From contig NZ_CP042420.1 of the NCBI RefSeq assembly GCF_007954625.1, positions 468,501-532,500 of the forward strand: a DNA stretch of 64,000 nt, in the 5' to 3' direction. The number at the start of each line of letters is the position of its first letter. Positions within the stretch are counted from its first letter, which is position 1. Source of the DNA: Leuconostoc lactis (GTDB lineage: Bacteria > Bacillota > Bacilli > Lactobacillales > Lactobacillaceae). The notes beneath the pieces were generated by a model. The model was given only the letters and a program-made list of their open reading frames with translations, made no database searches and was not told the DNA's origin. Position numbers and translations under genes: made by a program. Below are positions 63,013 through 64,000 of the stretch, piece by piece.

Positions 63013-63086
63013 TCGGGACGACAGGATTCGAACCTGCGACCCCCTGGTCCCAAACCAGGTGCTCTACCAAGCTGAGCTACGTCCCG
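63013..63086 (-). tRNA. tRNA-Pro (TGG)
   Basis: Acceptor CGGGACG/CGTCCCG, loop TTTGGGA giving TGG, discriminator A. Confidence 0.95.
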
Positions 63087-63152
63087 AAAAGTTCTACGAG
63101 AGCTTCTGCCCCTTTAAACTTAAAAAAAGAGTTTGAATTCCTTCAACCTCTA

Positions 63153-63226
63153 TGCACCTAGCAGGAGTCGAACCTGCAACCTCCTGATTCGTAGTCAGAC
63201 GCTCTATCCAATTGCGCTATAGGTGC
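63153..63226 (-). tRNA. tRNA-Arg (ACG)
   Basis: Acceptor GCACCTA/TAGGTGC, loop CTACGAA giving ACG (inosine after TadA editing). Confidence 0.95.
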
Positions 63227-63231
63227 ATATA

Positions 63232-63315
63232 TGCCGGCGACCGGGATCGAACCGGTACGATATTTCTATCGCAGGATTTTAAGTCCTGTGCGTCTGCCTA
63301 TTCCGCCACGCCGGC
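63232..63315 (-). tRNA. tRNA-Leu (TAA)
   Basis: 84 bases with long variable arm, acceptor GCCGGCG/CGCCGGC, loop CTTAAAA giving TAA. Confidence 0.95.
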
Positions 63316-63320
63316 ATAGA

Positions 63321-63392
63321 AGCGGAAGACGGGATTCGAACCCGCGACCCCCACCATGGCAAGGTGATGTTCTACCACTGAACTACTTCCGC
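63321..63392 (-). tRNA. tRNA-Gly (GCC)
   Basis: Acceptor GCGGAAG/CTTCCGC, loop TTGCCAT giving GCC, discriminator T. Confidence 0.95.
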
Positions 63393-63399
63393 ATGAACA

Positions 63400-63472
63400 T
63401 GCCGACTAAAGGACTCGAACCTTCGACCCCCGCTTTACAAGAGCGGTGCTCTACCAACTGAGCTAAGTCGGC
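63400..63472 (-). tRNA. tRNA-Thr (TGT)
   Basis: Acceptor GCCGACT/AGTCGGC, loop CTTGTAA giving TGT, discriminator A. Confidence 0.95.
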
Positions 63473-63511
63473 ATCGCTTTATCCCGACGTGCCGGTTTTG
63501 ACTTTCGTCAA

Positions 63512-63583
63512 TGGACGCTACAGGGATCGAACCTGTGACCCCTGCTTGTAAGGCAGGTGCTCTCCCAGCTGAGCTAAGCGTCC
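63512..63583 (-). tRNA. tRNA-Val (TAC)
   Basis: Acceptor GGACGCT/AGCGTCC, loop CTTACAA giving TAC, discriminator A. Confidence 0.95.
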
Positions 63584-63586
63584 ATA

Positions 63587-63675
63587 TGGAGAGGAAGGGA
63601 TTCGAACCCTCGAAACAATTCCTTGCTTACATGGTTTCCAACCATGCTCCTTCGGCCAGACTCGGACACCTCTCC
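63587..63675 (-). tRNA. tRNA-Ser (GGA)
   Basis: Long variable arm, acceptor GGAGAGG/CCTCTCC, loop TTGGAAA giving GGA. First tRNA after 5S. Confidence 0.94.
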
Positions 63676-63740
63676 GAAATCTTCCGTTCTCTCTCTTTAT
63701 ATAAAGCAAAAGCACTCTTCTCAGAGCACTTCCTATGTAC

Positions 63741-63860
<120 letters not shown>

Positions 63861-63954
63861 TTTGAGTTATTCACTCAAAACTAAATAGTATCAAATTCTT
63901 CTTTTAAATTGAACCACTCATAATCTTGCTTGTTGTACATTCCTGTACTAGACT

Positions 63955-64000
63955 TTGGTTAAGTCCTCGACCTATTAGTACTAGTCCGCTACATACATCA
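63955..64000 (-). rRNA. 23S ribosomal RNA, 3' end (partial)
   Basis: The minus strand reads GCGGACTAGTACTAATAGG then TCGAGGACTTAACC, the conserved 3' terminus of 23S rRNA. It runs off the right edge of the window. Confidence 0.92.

Overview
The window looks like chromosome from a heterofermentative lactic acid bacterium of the Leuconostocaceae, most likely Weissella or a close relative. The signs are AGGAGG-type ribosome binding sites, a low-to-moderate GC content (around 45% by eye), an L-2-hydroxyisocaproate-dehydrogenase-like enzyme of the type known from Weissella confusa, CcpA (cre) sites, lactobacillus-type DUF families, and a long rRNA-linked tRNA cluster. Genus is an inference from gene content; no database was searched. 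The right edge is the 3' end of an rRNA operon on the minus strand (23S, 5S, then 15 tRNAs). Most highly expressed genes are also on the minus strand, and two perfect parS sites occur, so the origin of replication probably lies to the right.

Layout. 0.2-5.3 kb: a phosphonate/phosphate-type ABC importer (phnD-phnC-phnE-phnE) with a cytoplasmic metallophosphatase/5'-nucleotidase. 5.6-12.3 kb: the complete F1Fo ATP synthase operon atpBEFHAGDC. 12.6-21.9 kb: housekeeping genes (uracil permease, RF3, alpha carbonic anhydrase, NAD(P)HX epimerase, a zinc-binding hypothetical, UppP, tRNA-Lys, hemolysin III, DegV, a FluC pair). 22.0-25.0 kb: a tryptophan-type ABC importer preceded by what reads as a leader-peptide attenuator with tandem Trp codons. 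25.0-33.9 kb: amino-acid permease, AzlCD, HicDH, NupC and a nucleoside ABC importer lacking its binding protein. 34.1-38.4 kb: KtrAB potassium uptake, a DUF915 hydrolase, a lone HTH protein and a PEBP-family protein. 38.4-42.7 kb: argCJBD behind an ARG box, followed by tRNA-Asn. 42.8-44.9 kb: a small AT-rich island with two inverted paralogous exported coiled-coil genes, one frameshifted. 45-52 kb: menG/menE, copY-copB, DUF1003 and a cre-controlled gluconate permease. 52-62 kb: aquaporin, RluA-type pseudouridine synthase, MerR regulator, GT4 glycosyltransferase, lipoteichoic-acid-synthase-like protein, GNAT, a DUF6681/Ser-rich membrane pair, a HAD phosphatase and an MFS transporter with a cre site and a short leader ORF. 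62.2-64.0 kb: tRNA cluster, 5S and the 23S end.

The strongest non-routine signals are regulatory. They are the Trp leader peptide with mutually exclusive RNA pairings and terminators (22.08-22.35 kb); two parS sites, one embedded in a terminator; several genes whose -10 element lies 6-7 bases from the ATG, implying leaderless mRNAs; a cre-overlapped promoter driving a 20-codon ORF (14.3 kb); and a candidate leader-controlled MFS gene. No CRISPR array, insertion sequence, prophage or restriction system was seen.
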